Part shown: positions 38,766 through 48,078 of the stretch, one piece after another | Numbering within the stretch: position 1 is the stretch's first letter | Layout of the letters: every line of letters starts with the position of its first letter | Source of the DNA: Vibrio pelagius | GTDB taxonomy: Bacteria; Pseudomonadota; Gammaproteobacteria; Enterobacterales; Vibrionaceae | NCBI RefSeq assembly: GCF_024347575.1 | Contig: NZ_AP025505.1 | Coordinates: 331,605-395,604 of the forward strand | Reading direction: 5' to 3' | DNA length: 64,000 bases | Translations under genes and position numbers: made by a program | Notes under the pieces: generated by a model | What the model was told of the DNA's origin: nothing | The model's database searches: none | Seen by the model: only the letters and a program-made list of their open reading frames with translations

Positions 38766-39320
38766 ATGAAGCAAGCTAGAGGATTCACTCTTATCGAGTT
38801 AGTTGTCGTCATTGTGTTGTTGGGTATTTTAAGTGTTACGGCGGCTCCTAAGTTCTTAAACCTACAAGACAGTGCAAGACTTAGCGTCATGGAAAGTGTT
38901 AAAGCAACATTGCAGTTTGTCGTCGAAGGGGTGTACTACAAATCTGTCATCTTGGGGACTGATCAACAATACGAGGTAATCACGGATGTGAATGGTATCC
39001 AAATACAAACGTACTATGGTTACCCGCAAGAAATCTGGGACAACAAACTCGAGCACCTAATGGACAATGATTATGTGTATCTGGGAAATGCCTATAAAGA
39101 TAGCAGTGTGTTCAACGAAATTTGTCAGGCCCCGGTTTGTGTAGTTGACCAAATTAAACTTAACAAATTCTTACCCGTAGATACCGAAGCCTATGCATTA
39201 GCACTCTTCCCCAAAGGCCACTCAGCAGGCACCAATTGTGCCGTCAGTTACTATTTTACCGTTGATCGGTCTTTGGGCGTTGCCGATGTTAACGTTGAGT
39301 TGATCGCTAATGGTTGCTAG
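38766..39320 (+). CDS. Type IV prepilin-like protein (MSHA pilin-like), orphan
   Basis: This 184-residue protein has a short prepilin leader MKQARG followed by the cleavage motif G/FTLIELVVVIV and a hydrophobic helix, as processed by prepilin peptidase. The segment LSVTAAPKFLNLQDSARLSVM is characteristic of Vibrio MSHA-type minor and major pilins. The C-terminal domain has four Cys, including the final residue, suggesting disulfide loops. I chose ATG 38766, which follows GAAGAGA, over ATG 38748, which has no ribosome-binding site. No other pilus or secretion gene is nearby, so it would have to use an assembly machine encoded elsewhere. Confidence 0.85.
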   Translation: MKQARGFTLIELVVVIVLLGILSVTAAPKFLNLQDSARLSVMESVKATLQFVVEGVYYKSVILGTDQQYEVITDVNGIQIQTYYGYPQEIWDNKLEHLMDNDYVYLGNAYKDSSVFNEICQAPVCVVDQIKLNKFLPVDTEAYALALFPKGHSAGTNCAVSYYFTVDRSLGVADVNVELIANGC

Positions 39321-39539
39321 CGAAACTTCTGGGAAACATCGCTGCTGCCTGTGCCTGCAAAGAGTTATATTGATGCCAACCTTTGTTTCTTTAATTTGCA
39401 GACAGTAGCGACTTGATTGGAATCTAGGAAACTCATTAAACCAATTGCAAAATGGTCTTTACGAACAAGCAAGTCTTCTTATCGACATCAATTGACTAAA
39501 TGTATGGACGGTCCGGAGTTTACCACGCAGTCGTTGGCT

Positions 39540-39845
39540 TTAAATACCACGAATAACCGCTGCCACGAACATGCCTGCTAGAATTGAAATCAATGGCTTT
39601 TTCAGTATCAAAGTACCAAATGCCGTTACTAGTAAAGCAAGCTTTCCGCCAAGATCGCTCGTAATCAGCATAGGTGCAATAATGGCAATCAGAACAGCCC
39701 CTGACATCGCTGTTATGAACTGTTGTACTCGATAATTTATTGGTACATAAGACATGATAAAAATGCCGCCCCATCGCGTAACAATTGTAACGATCGCCAT
39801 GATGATAATGAGTAGCCATGTTCCTGTTTCTGTTGTATCAATCAT
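39540..39845 (-). CDS. azlD: AzlD-family branched-chain amino acid transport subunit
   Basis: This small 101-residue membrane protein has four hydrophobic segments and the AzlD-typical start TWLLIIIMAIVTIVTRWGGIF. AzlD works with AzlC as a bipartite exporter of branched-chain amino acids or related compounds. ATG 39845 overlaps the azlC stop (ATGATTGA) and is preferred over a TTG at 39869. Confidence 0.88.
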   Translation of the reverse strand: MIDTTETGTWLLIIIMAIVTIVTRWGGIFIMSYVPINYRVQQFITAMSGAVLIAIIAPMLITSDLGGKLALLVTAFGTLILKKPLISILAGMFVAAVIRGI

Positions 39846-40551
39846 CCTGTTTCTTATCTCCAATAACAATACCCATTAATCCTCCCGACAAAGCTCCAAC
39901 AATGACGTGACTGTTTTCTGGTAAATAAAAATAAGCCGCAATGGATGTCACCCCAGCAACTAACCATATCATTGATGTTTTGTTATCTTTGTTGCCCTCT
40001 AGAACCATCGTTAATAAAAAACATCCCATGACCATGTCAAAACCAAAGCTGGAAGGGTTGCTAATGGTGTTGCCCAGATAAAATCCAGCCCATGTACCCA
40101 AGGCCCAAAATGCCCACAGAGCAAGGCCACCACCAAACAAAAGGCCAAGTCCTTCTTGTACCTTGTTTTGGCTAAACGCTCGCATTGACAAAGCCCAGTT
40201 TGCATCAGAAGCAACCAACATAATGCTATAGCGGGTTATCGGATTTAGCTCTCGAATATGAGGATATAACGTTGCTCCAATTAACAAATGACGAGCATTA
40301 ATTGCAAACACCGTGATGGCTAGTGGTATAAGAGGCACGGATGTTCCCCATAGATCTAGCGCTCCAAATTGCGCGGCTCCAGCAAAAACTAAAGTACTCA
40401 TCCAAACCGATGATGATCCGCTCAATCCTTCTTGGGATGCCGCTAACCCGAATGCGGCACCAAATACGAAGACGAATACAGAGATAGGAATTAATCTGAT
40501 GAATCCTTGTTGTATCCTTGGTATTTCCAAGCGTAAATCATGGGTATGCAT
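39838..40551 (-). CDS. azlC: AzlC-family transporter large subunit
   Basis: This membrane protein of about 237 residues has the AzlC/YgaZ pattern: IPISVFVFVFGAAFGLAASQEGLS, FAGAAQFGALDL, NARHLLIGATLYPHI and SDANWALSMR. With AzlD it exports branched-chain amino acids or analogues. The start is uncertain: ATG 40551 gives the shortest normal N-terminus, while a GTG at 40593 would add 14 residues; neither has a strong ribosome-binding site. The LysR gene at 40658 is divergent and is the likely regulator. Confidence 0.87.
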   Translation of the reverse strand: MHTHDLRLEIPRIQQGFIRLIPISVFVFVFGAAFGLAASQEGLSGSSSVWMSTLVFAGAAQFGALDLWGTSVPLIPLAITVFAINARHLLIGATLYPHIRELNPITRYSIMLVASDANWALSMRAFSQNKVQEGLGLLFGGGLALWAFWALGTWAGFYLGNTISNPSSFGFDMVMGCFLLTMVLEGNKDNKTSMIWLVAGVTSIAAYFYLPENSHVIVGALSGGLMGIVIGDKKQDD

Positions 40552-40657
40552 ATGAATATTCAATCTATTTTCTAATGACGAAGAACGTAACACTAGACTA
40601 GATATATATTTGTGGAAAGCGCATAATTCAGGATATATTAATTCGAAAAGCGAATGT

Positions 40658-41524
40658 ATGAACTATCAAGACCTACAAATTGATTGGCTAAAATGTTTTG
40701 TTGCGGTGGTGGATTCGGGTTCTCTCTCCAACGCAACCGCTTTAGTGCACCGTTCACAGTCCGCCGTCAGTATGCAATTAAAGAAGCTAGAATCGGCGGT
40801 CGGCCAGAAGCTATTAATCAGAAATAACCGTCATATGGAACTAACGTCAGAAGGTCAGATGCTGCTTGGTTATGCGCGACGTATCTTAGATTTACATTCA
40901 GAAGTACAGGCGGCATTCCACGGTGAAGAGTTAGTTGGTCAAGTAAAGTTAGGGGTGCCTGATGACTATGCAGCAAATTATCTGACACCTGTTTTACGAA
41001 ATTTTGCTCCTCGATTTGGTGGCGTAGAAATTGAATTAACGTGCGAACAATCAACGTCATTGATTCCTAAGATCGCAAGCAACGAATTAGATTTAGCTCT
41101 TGTATCTAGAGATAATGCCTTCCGAGGCACATTACTTTTTCATGAACCTATGGTTTGGGTTGGTACGCCTCAATTTGAACTGTGGCGACGAGAAATATTG
41201 CCAATTGCTGTTTATGAGAGCACGAGTCTTGCGAGAAGAAGCGCCATCAACTCACTCGCGTTACAAGGGAAACCGTATAAAGTGGTGTATAATAGCTCAA
41301 GTCTAGCTGGCCAAATCGCAGCAGTGGAAAGTGGCCTTGCTGTGGCGGTGTTCACGCAATGCAGTGTGCCATCTCATCTAACGGTACTTGGTGAAGAGCA
41401 GGGGCTTGGCCCGCTAGAGCCAATGGAAGTCTCTGTTTACCGGAGTGCTCATTCGAAAAGCTCGCAAGCCGTGGATTACCTTTATGACTTCCTAGTCAGA
41501 ACATTGAGAAATTCGGCAGTATAA
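40658..41524 (+). CDS. LysR-family transcriptional regulator, divergent to azlCD
   Basis: This 288-residue regulator has an HTH at about 10-65 (SGSLSNATALVHRSQSAVSMQLKKLE) and a substrate domain including LVGQVKLGVPDDYAANYLTPVLRNF and ELDLALVSRD. I chose ATG 40658, since it gives the usual N-terminus MNYQDLQIDWLKCF; an in-frame upstream start at 40610 is unlikely. It is divergent from azlCD across about 106 bp and probably controls that exporter. The MDR oxidoreductase follows 73 bp later on the same strand. Confidence 0.87.
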   Translation: MNYQDLQIDWLKCFVAVVDSGSLSNATALVHRSQSAVSMQLKKLESAVGQKLLIRNNRHMELTSEGQMLLGYARRILDLHSEVQAAFHGEELVGQVKLGVPDDYAANYLTPVLRNFAPRFGGVEIELTCEQSTSLIPKIASNELDLALVSRDNAFRGTLLFHEPMVWVGTPQFELWRREILPIAVYESTSLARRSAINSLALQGKPYKVVYNSSSLAGQIAAVESGLAVAVFTQCSVPSHLTVLGEEQGLGPLEPMEVSVYRSAHSKSSQAVDYLYDFLVRTLRNSAV

Positions 41525-41597
41525 AAGAACCGGGGTTATGTTTGGACAGACATAATTAAGAGACCTACCTTTCTCCACTCATACAAGTAACTTGAAA

Positions 41598-42584
41598 ATG
41601 ACTGATACCACAATAAACACACGAGTTAACCAGTTCCGTTTCGGTCAACCCAGAGAATCATTGACTTTAGAGCGTCTACCTTTGGAATCGCTTAAGAATG
41701 ACAAGATCCGAGTACGTATCGAAGCGACAAACATTAACCCAAGTGATCTGTTGTCTATTCATGGAGTAGGTCAGTATCGGCATTGTCATCAACCGCCCAG
41801 AGTTCCGGGATTTGAGGCCGTTGGGCTTGTAATAGAATCTAATGATGTGGAGTTTGTCGTTGGTCAGCGAGTTGTTGTAGCGACAAGTGGCACATGGCAG
41901 AAGTATATCGAGGTATCTCCGGACAACCTCTTTCATATTCCTCATCACCTGGGAAGTGGTTACGCATGCCAATTATATATTAACGCGCTCACTGCTTGGG
42001 TCTTGACCACTGAAATTGCTGCGTTGACAAAAGATGATGTACTGATTATTAACGCGGGAAATTCAGCAATAGGTAAGATTTTTGCCCAGTTATCCTCATC
42101 CCTAGGATTCACTCTTATTGCTGTCACGTCGAAGCCTGAACATTATCCATATAGTTCTAACCATGTAATAGACGCAAAAGTAGATCTAATCACTCAAATA
42201 CACCAACTTGGTTTGCCTAGGCCCAATATCGCATTCGACGCTATTGGAGGTTGTAAGGGAACTGAGTTGGTTCATACCGTCTGCGATAATGGGCAGTACA
42301 TCAACTATGGAACTCTTTCTCTGGAGTTTTATGAGCCTCGCTTTTATGAGTATATGAAAAACCATCACATTAACTTCAGTACATTTTTCTTGCGTTACTG
42401 GGAAGACGCTGTTGGTAAAGATATCCGGCGTGAAAAGTTTTCGATGATGCTAGATCATTTCATTACCAATAAAATACAACTAGACGTTGATCGCTGTATT
42501 CCATTGGAACAAGTTCAATCTGCTATCGAAATAGTTGAATCTAAATCAGCGACGTTACATGGGAAGATTATATTGATTCCGTAG
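41598..42584 (+). CDS. Zinc-independent MDR-superfamily oxidoreductase (enoyl reductase/quinone reductase-like)
   Basis: This 328-residue protein has a GroES-like N-terminal domain (about 25-115, with ATNINPSDLLSIHGVG and PPRVPGFEAVGLV) and a Rossmann domain (about 125-290) with INAGNSAIGKIFAQ in place of the usual GAAGGVG motif. Catalytic-zinc cysteines of alcohol dehydrogenases are absent. The INPSD and PGFEAVG phrases match the MECR/quinone reductase branch, which uses NADPH to reduce enoyl thioesters or quinones. ATG 41598 is chosen over a TTG two codons upstream. Function in this context is unknown. Confidence 0.85.
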   Translation: MTDTTINTRVNQFRFGQPRESLTLERLPLESLKNDKIRVRIEATNINPSDLLSIHGVGQYRHCHQPPRVPGFEAVGLVIESNDVEFVVGQRVVVATSGTWQKYIEVSPDNLFHIPHHLGSGYACQLYINALTAWVLTTEIAALTKDDVLIINAGNSAIGKIFAQLSSSLGFTLIAVTSKPEHYPYSSNHVIDAKVDLITQIHQLGLPRPNIAFDAIGGCKGTELVHTVCDNGQYINYGTLSLEFYEPRFYEYMKNHHINFSTFFLRYWEDAVGKDIRREKFSMMLDHFITNKIQLDVDRCIPLEQVQSAIEIVESKSATLHGKIILIP

Positions 42585-42624
42585 CGATCGACCCTCGTTA
42601 GTTGTGAGAATCGATCACTTCGTT

Positions 42625-44145
42625 TTATGAGGTTTGTTGGTTGTGAGGTTGTTGTGCTCTTCGAGTTAGTAGACCGGTTATTTTGGATCCGAACAGAGAA
42701 AGCATTAGTAATCCAATGATTAATAAGGTGATAGGGCGTTCGAACACGTAGCCGATTTCTCCTCCACTTATCTGATATGTATGTAGAAGATTGCTTTCCG
42801 CCATTCCCCCTAAAAGGATGCCAATAACGGCAGCTGGGACTGAGTAATTCAGTCGGCTAAACACCCAACCTACGATAGAGAATACTAATACAGTAACGGG
42901 GCCAGAAATGTTACCTGTTAGCCCAAATGAACCAAATACTGCCATCGATAGCACCGATGGAATTAGAATGTTCATTGGTACTTTCACTACGTTAGCGAGC
43001 AAAGGAATAAACATCAAACCAAGCGCGATCAACAGAAAAACCTGACCAAAGTTAGCAAGAATGATCGCATAGACAATATCCGTTTCTTCACGAATAAATT
43101 GAGGGCCACCGGTAATATTGTGCATGGCAAAAGCCGCGAGCATGACCGCCGTCGCACCTCCACCAGGAATACCTAAAGCAAGTAATGTTGCCATCGAACC
43201 AGCTTCCGAGGTTGAGTTCGCAGACTCAGCCGCTACAACACCTTTTGGATTGCCTTCGCCATAGCTATCTGGATTTTCGTCTCGACGTTTGGTTTCAACG
43301 TACGAAAGAAGGTTAGAAACAGAGGAGCCAACGCCTGGCACCGCACCGACAAACACCCCAATGACACTGCCGCGCAGCATCACTTTTGGATGCTTAAACG
43401 CATGTTTCACGCCCCCTAAGATCTTGCGAATACTTACGCGGCGAGCTGACTCATCCGCAACTAAGTACTTCGTGTTGACTAGCTTAAACAGCTCAGAGGC
43501 TGCGAACATGCCCATCATAGCGGGGATCACAGGTACACCATCTAACAAATACTCATTACCCATAGTGCCACGCGCAACCCCAACTTCACTAAAGCCAATC
43601 GTACCGATAAGTAGGCCAACCATTCCTGACAGCAGTCCTTTGAGCATGAAGTCACCTTTAAGGCTGGCGATCAGTGTCATGCCCCACAAGATGACGAAGA
43701 ACATTTCCGAGGGCCCGAGTTTAAGCACCATGCCAGAGATCGGCTGAATAAGCATAAACAAAATCATATAGCCAAACAGTACGCCAAAACATGATGCGCC
43801 CAGTGCAACACCTAGAGCTTTGTTGTGCTCACCTTTACGCGCCATTGGATAGCCATCAAATGCTGTGGCTATCGCCGAAGAGGTTCCGGGTATATTCATC
43901 AAGATAGCAGGAATGCCGCTACCAAAAGAGCCTCCAGTGAAAATGGCCGTTAGAAACAGCATGGCTTCGAGAAAGCTCATGTACAGCGTGGCAGGCAAAA
44001 AGATTGCCATCGCCATTGAGATTTGAAGACCAGGTATCGCCCCAAACACCAAACCTATGATGATGCCCGGGAAGACGTAAAGCCATGGGCCGATTGAGGA
44101 AAATAGCAGCTCACTACCTGCTGCAATTGCGGTAAAATCAAGCAT
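42625..44145 (-). CDS. tctA: Tripartite tricarboxylate transporter large permease TctA
   Basis: This inner-membrane protein of 506 residues has about twelve helices. It carries the TctA signature GAIPGLQISMAMAIFLPATLYM near residue 37 and the second conserved loop GAVPGVGSSVSNLLSYVETKR near residue 270, followed by GEGNPKGVVAAESANSTSEAGSM. With TctB and the periplasmic binding protein TctC it imports citrate or a related carboxylate using an ion gradient. It begins 9 bp after tctB and ends the leftward operon. Confidence 0.95.
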   Translation of the reverse strand: MLDFTAIAAGSELLFSSIGPWLYVFPGIIIGLVFGAIPGLQISMAMAIFLPATLYMSFLEAMLFLTAIFTGGSFGSGIPAILMNIPGTSSAIATAFDGYPMARKGEHNKALGVALGASCFGVLFGYMILFMLIQPISGMVLKLGPSEMFFVILWGMTLIASLKGDFMLKGLLSGMVGLLIGTIGFSEVGVARGTMGNEYLLDGVPVIPAMMGMFAASELFKLVNTKYLVADESARRVSIRKILGGVKHAFKHPKVMLRGSVIGVFVGAVPGVGSSVSNLLSYVETKRRDENPDSYGEGNPKGVVAAESANSTSEAGSMATLLALGIPGGGATAVMLAAFAMHNITGGPQFIREETDIVYAIILANFGQVFLLIALGLMFIPLLANVVKVPMNILIPSVLSMAVFGSFGLTGNISGPVTVLVFSIVGWVFSRLNYSVPAAVIGILLGGMAESNLLHTYQISGGEIGYVFERPITLLIIGLLMLSLFGSKITGLLTRRAQQPHNQQTS

Positions 44146-44154
44146 ATAATGTTC

Positions 44155-44625
44155 CTAGTAGTCGGTGGGTAGCAAGGTCATTGGCATCGGGTAAGGCAGC
44201 ATTTGAGCGAAGAAAGTCGACATCAGCAAACCAAATGCCACGCTATAGCCTACAACCCACACCAAACGTCGCTCTTTTTGGGACCACAAAAACGAGCCAA
44301 CAAACAGTGTCGTCGCGATGTCGAAGCCGATCGTTTCCAATGACAAAACATACGCACTAAACAGTCCGATAATGGGCAATACTGACTTCAAATCATCACC
44401 ACTTTTTGCCGTGTCTGCTTGTTGAGTGCCACTCGGTTTATCCACGCTCTGCCTTGCAAATTCGAGAATACACAGCACTAAAGCAATCGATGCTATTGGA
44501 ACAATTAGGATCAAGTTTTCTACCGCAGACGACACGTTAAAAGCGTCCCACGTATACCAGCTGACAAACAGAGCCAAAACGATGACTACAGCGAAGTCCG
44601 CAGAGCGTTGACTTAACAATCTCAT
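44155..44625 (-). CDS. tctB: Tripartite tricarboxylate transporter small permease TctB
   Basis: This 156-residue membrane subunit has four hydrophobic segments, as usual for the poorly conserved TctB family, and a hydrophilic, Gln/Asp-rich linker near residues 60-75. Assignment rests on its size, topology and position between tctC and tctA. It starts at 44625 with GGAGGC upstream. A stem-loop separates it from tctC. Confidence 0.88.
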   Translation of the reverse strand: MRLLSQRSADFAVVIVLALFVSWYTWDAFNVSSAVENLILIVPIASIALVLCILEFARQSVDKPSGTQQADTAKSGDDLKSVLPIIGLFSAYVLSLETIGFDIATTLFVGSFLWSQKERRLVWVVGYSVAFGLLMSTFFAQMLPYPMPMTLLPTDY

Positions 44626-44644
44626 AGAGCCTCCAGAGAGAAAG

Positions 44645-44670
44645 TGTTGGCTAGAGGAAACTAGCCAACA
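44645..44670 (-). promoter_or_regulatory. Intercistronic stem-loop between tctC and tctB
   Basis: TGTTGGCTAG pairs perfectly with CTAGCCAACA around a 6-base loop, about 20 bp past the tctC stop. There is no true T-tract on the minus strand. Such hairpins commonly raise the level of binding-protein mRNA over that of the permeases. Confidence 0.75.
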
Positions 44671-44688
44671 AAGGTGAGTTGTGATCGA

Positions 44689-45684
44689 TTAATCAAGGAG
44701 ATATTTATAAGTTTTAAATGTTTCGTAGTTTTCGACCATCATTTCAGTTGCACGCTCAGGGCCAACCCATACGCCGCCAATGTCGCTCGATTTCAAAAAT
44801 TTCTGGACATCTTGACGAGCCAAAGTACTTTCAAATGCTTGGGCTAGTTTCTGGTAGCGCTCTGGGTATTTGTTTTTAAACTCATTAGTCACAGCGAAAC
44901 CACGCATTGAACCAGTCAATACAGGGACCTCTGTTCCGAGCGTCTTCAAAGCGTCATTGATTGCCGGTGCATCCCAGCGTTCACTTGGCTTATCGCGAAC
45001 CACCGCGATTGGGCGAAGGAATTCACGAATGCCTTCGCTTCCTTGTGCACTAATAACAATAAAGTCGACCTGACCACCCGCAACCGCAGAGCGCGCTTTA
45101 CCGCCACTGTTGAAGGTTACTAGATTCAAGTTTTCTTGTGGAATACCATTTTTTTCAAGCAGTAGCTTCGCCATCAAGTGACCGCCAGAGCCTTGTACGA
45201 CCGCCGCTTTGACAGATTTTGGCTTCTCTTTGATCGCAGCTAGCAAGCTGGATAAGTCTTGATAAGGTGTGTCTTTGTTTACCGCAATCAGTTCAAAGTC
45301 GAACCATTGGAAGTTCATATACGAAAAATCATTAATGGTATAGCTCGCATTACCTTTCAAAATAGTATTTGGGAGATAGGGAGCAAAGGTTGATGAGAAT
45401 ACCGTATAACCGTCATCGGGACGGTTGAGGACATAGTTAGCAGCAATCTGCGTACCGGCACCTTTTTTATTGATTACCTTAACTGGTTGCCCTAACTCTT
45501 CCGCGACAAAGCTCGACATCGCTCGTGTCATTCGGTCTGCACTGCCTCCAACACCAAAGCCGACGACAAAGTTAACCGGTTTTTTCGGATAGTCATCAGC
45601 CAGCGCAGTGTGAGAAAGCAAGATAGAGAGTGTTAGCCCAGTCACAGCTGAAAGTTTTAAGATTGCCTTGTTAAGCGAAATCAT
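44689..45684 (-). CDS. tctC: Tripartite tricarboxylate transporter periplasmic binding protein TctC
   Basis: This 331-residue solute-binding protein (Bug/TctC family) has a signal peptide (about 1-27, ending TALA) and the mature start DDYPKKPVNFVVGFGVGGSADRMTRAM, which matches the family's carboxylate-binding loop. I chose ATG 45684, supported by GGAAGGG just upstream, over a longer in-frame start at 45765. It captures citrate or a similar carboxylate in the periplasm for TctAB. It is the promoter-proximal gene of the operon and is divergent from tctDE. Confidence 0.93.
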   Translation of the reverse strand: MISLNKAILKLSAVTGLTLSILLSHTALADDYPKKPVNFVVGFGVGGSADRMTRAMSSFVAEELGQPVKVINKKGAGTQIAANYVLNRPDDGYTVFSSTFAPYLPNTILKGNASYTINDFSYMNFQWFDFELIAVNKDTPYQDLSSLLAAIKEKPKSVKAAVVQGSGGHLMAKLLLEKNGIPQENLNLVTFNSGGKARSAVAGGQVDFIVISAQGSEGIREFLRPIAVVRDKPSERWDAPAINDALKTLGTEVPVLTGSMRGFAVTNEFKNKYPERYQKLAQAFESTLARQDVQKFLKSSDIGGVWVGPERATEMMVENYETFKTYKYLLD

Positions 45685-45817
45685 TTTACCCTTCCTTAGT
45701 AATAGTTTTATTGGTGTTAACCTTTTGTTTACATCTGCAACCCTAACCACACATCCTGTCACCAACCTTGCATAGATGACAGATACGTACTTTTAAATCA
45801 GAAGTTTGAAGTAGGTC

Positions 45818-46489
45818 ATGCGAATATTAATCGTCGAAGACAGCGTTGTTATCGCTGAAGGTTTACAAAAAATTCTTTTAGAGCAAGGCTTTGCTGTTGA
45901 TGTATTGCATTCTGGCGAACAAGCTTCTCACGTCATCCACACTCAACAATTTGATCTACTTTTGTTGGATCTTGGGCTGCCAGACTGTGACGGACTGCGG
46001 ATTCTTCGCACTATCCGACAGAAAAAAAGCGACCTGCCTGTCCTGATTATTTCGGCGCGTGCCTCTTTGAATGAACGTATTTTGGGCCTTAATGAAGGAG
46101 CCGATGATTATTTATGTAAGCCATTCGAGCCGGAAGAAGTAGTTGCTAGGGTTCATGCTCTGCTCAGAAGAGCTTCGTCGCGAGCAAGTAATCTGATTGA
46201 ACACGGTCAACTTTCTTTCGACGTTCCCAATAAAAAAGTAACTTTCTACGGTCAAGATGTGGTCCTGCATCGGCGTGAGATATCAGTGCTGGAGTGTCTG
46301 TTGGGAAATGTCGAACGCGTTGTGAGCAAGCCACAGATCGTTCAGCATATTTCCTCCTTTGATGAAGAACTCAGCGAAACGGCCATCGAGACCTACGTAT
46401 CAAGACTGCGGAAAAAGTTCTCTCCTGACCTAAACATACGTACAGTTAGAGGCTTAGGTTATATGTTGGGAAAGCCGTCCAGTGATTAA
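45818..46489 (+). CDS. tctD: OmpR-family response regulator TctD
   Basis: This 223-residue regulator has a receiver domain (about 1-115, phosphoacceptor Asp in LLLLDLGLPDCDG near residue 51, with conserved Lys in YLCKPFEPEEVVAR) and an OmpR-type winged helix (about 125-220, with ETYVSRLRKKF and VRGLGYML). It should activate tctCBA when phosphorylated by TctE. The promoter faces that of tctC. Its 3' end overlaps the sensor kinase gene by 8 bp. Confidence 0.93.
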   Translation: MRILIVEDSVVIAEGLQKILLEQGFAVDVLHSGEQASHVIHTQQFDLLLLDLGLPDCDGLRILRTIRQKKSDLPVLIISARASLNERILGLNEGADDYLCKPFEPEEVVARVHALLRRASSRASNLIEHGQLSFDVPNKKVTFYGQDVVLHRREISVLECLLGNVERVVSKPQIVQHISSFDEELSETAIETYVSRLRKKFSPDLNIRTVRGLGYMLGKPSSD

Positions 46490-47855
46490 TCTTCATTCAC
46501 TTTCTCAAAGGCTCTACCTCGCAATCGCTAGTGCGCTTATCTTACTTACTGTCCTCATCTTTTTTATCAGCACTTGGGTACTGAAAGATAAGTCCGAACG
46601 CTTATACGACAACATGTTAGTAGCGGTAACCAAGACCATTGACGACAAACTGTACGTTAAAGGTAATAAGTTGAAAATCGATATGGACTATTTCTCTATC
46701 GATACGCTCAGTGATGTTAGAAGTGAAAAAATTTTCTATCGTATCGTGGCACCTAACGGTGATATGTTGGCTGGTTTCGAAGGGTTGTCTTTGGCTGATG
46801 AAAAAGGTAACCCTGTCACCATGTACGATACTGTCTACGCGGGCACCGATCTGCGCGCAGTTCAGTACACCTCGCGCACCTCATTAGGTGATGCACTTAT
46901 CGTTGTTGCTGAATCAAAGCAAGGGCGCAACGCCACCATCTCTGGCCTAAGGCGACAAATTTCATTCGTCGCTATATCGGTGTGTGTTGGAACTCTGGTG
47001 TTAGTTGCCTTTATCGTTCGCAAAGGACTCAAGCCACTTCGCGAGCTTCAGAAAGAGATTCGCCTTCGCTCTGAGTTCAACTTAGAACCTATTGATACTC
47101 GAGTCCCACCAGAGGTTGAGGCGCTGGTGCAGTCACTCAATAGCTTGATGGCAAAGCTTGAGCAAAGCATTGAAATCAGTCACAACTTCAACTCTGATCT
47201 CTCTCATCAGTTGCGTACACCGCTCGCCGAAATGAAGATGCAACTCGATATGTACCGACGTCATCCAGAAGAAAGTAAGCTCGAGGGCTTGGAGCGTAAC
47301 ATTGCATTAATGAGTCGTTTGACCGAGCAGATGCTGCATTATGTCAAAGCGCAAAGTAGTTCCGTCACGAGTGACTATTGGTCGAACGTCGATCTGGTTG
47401 AGTTCTGCCGATATTTTTGTCAAAAATATGCCCCTATGGTGTTCAGCCAAGGTCAATCTATTGCTTTTGAAACCGACTTAGACGATTCAGAAACTGCCTT
47501 TACTCAAATTGATGAAACCTTGATTGAAAGTGCACTGCTTAACTTGGTCGAGAATGCTCTAAAGTATGGAAAGCCTGAGTCTGAGGAGGGTGAGATTGTC
47601 GTTAACCTTGTCAAATATGGTGGGCGCTTATCTCTGTCAATCATCGATCAAGGTGCTGGTGCAACACAGCAAGCTCTGGACACTATGCTTGAAAGGAGAG
47701 TGAGGCTCGATCGTTCCAAGCAAGGGTTTGGGTTAGGGCTTGCCATTGTTAAGCAAGTAGCAGAGATTCATGGTGCCAAACTCGAAATCGCCAATGTACA
47801 ACCTTCAGGTTTACGTGTGACATTATCGGACTTCAAAGCAACGACTAAAGAGTAG
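46482..47855 (+). CDS. tctE: Sensor histidine kinase TctE
   Basis: This 457-residue membrane kinase has a first helix at about 10-32, a periplasmic sensor (about 33-165, TctE-N-like), a second helix at about 168-188, a HAMP-like linker, and a dimerisation domain with HQLRTPLAEMK near residue 246, where His is phosphorylated. The ATPase domain has ALLNLVENALKYGK, DQGAG and GFGLGLAIVKQVAEIHG. The start is GTG at 46482, overlapping tctD. It senses external tricarboxylate and phosphorylates TctD. Confidence 0.93.
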   Translation: MINLHSLSQRLYLAIASALILLTVLIFFISTWVLKDKSERLYDNMLVAVTKTIDDKLYVKGNKLKIDMDYFSIDTLSDVRSEKIFYRIVAPNGDMLAGFEGLSLADEKGNPVTMYDTVYAGTDLRAVQYTSRTSLGDALIVVAESKQGRNATISGLRRQISFVAISVCVGTLVLVAFIVRKGLKPLRELQKEIRLRSEFNLEPIDTRVPPEVEALVQSLNSLMAKLEQSIEISHNFNSDLSHQLRTPLAEMKMQLDMYRRHPEESKLEGLERNIALMSRLTEQMLHYVKAQSSSVTSDYWSNVDLVEFCRYFCQKYAPMVFSQGQSIAFETDLDDSETAFTQIDETLIESALLNLVENALKYGKPESEEGEIVVNLVKYGGRLSLSIIDQGAGATQQALDTMLERRVRLDRSKQGFGLGLAIVKQVAEIHGAKLEIANVQPSGLRVTLSDFKATTKE

Positions 47856-47914
47856 TAAAAGGCTTTTTACTCGAACTCTTTAAGTCGCTTTGAGTTAAAC
47901 CGTGTCATATGACT

Positions 47915-47941
47915 AGTCAGCGAGCGATCGCTGACTTTTTT
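47915..47941 (+). terminator. Rho-independent terminator after tctDE
   Basis: AGTCAGCGA pairs perfectly with TCGCTGACT around GCGA and is followed by six T residues. It lies 60 bp past the tctE stop. Confidence 0.95.
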
Positions 47942-48078
47942 ATGTTGATTATGAGAATAATGCACCTAGATTACTTTCTCAAACTCAGAAAATAATAGCT
48001 GCGCACTCTTGTTCTCTTCTTTGAGCAATCTAAGTAATTGCGTTATGCTTTAAGTCTTTATTATGCTCCTCTAACATT

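Noticed and set aside
43289..43747. Plus-strand ORF of 152 codons opposite tctA
   Set aside because: It mirrors the codon structure of tctA on the opposite strand and shows no independent start signal or domain.
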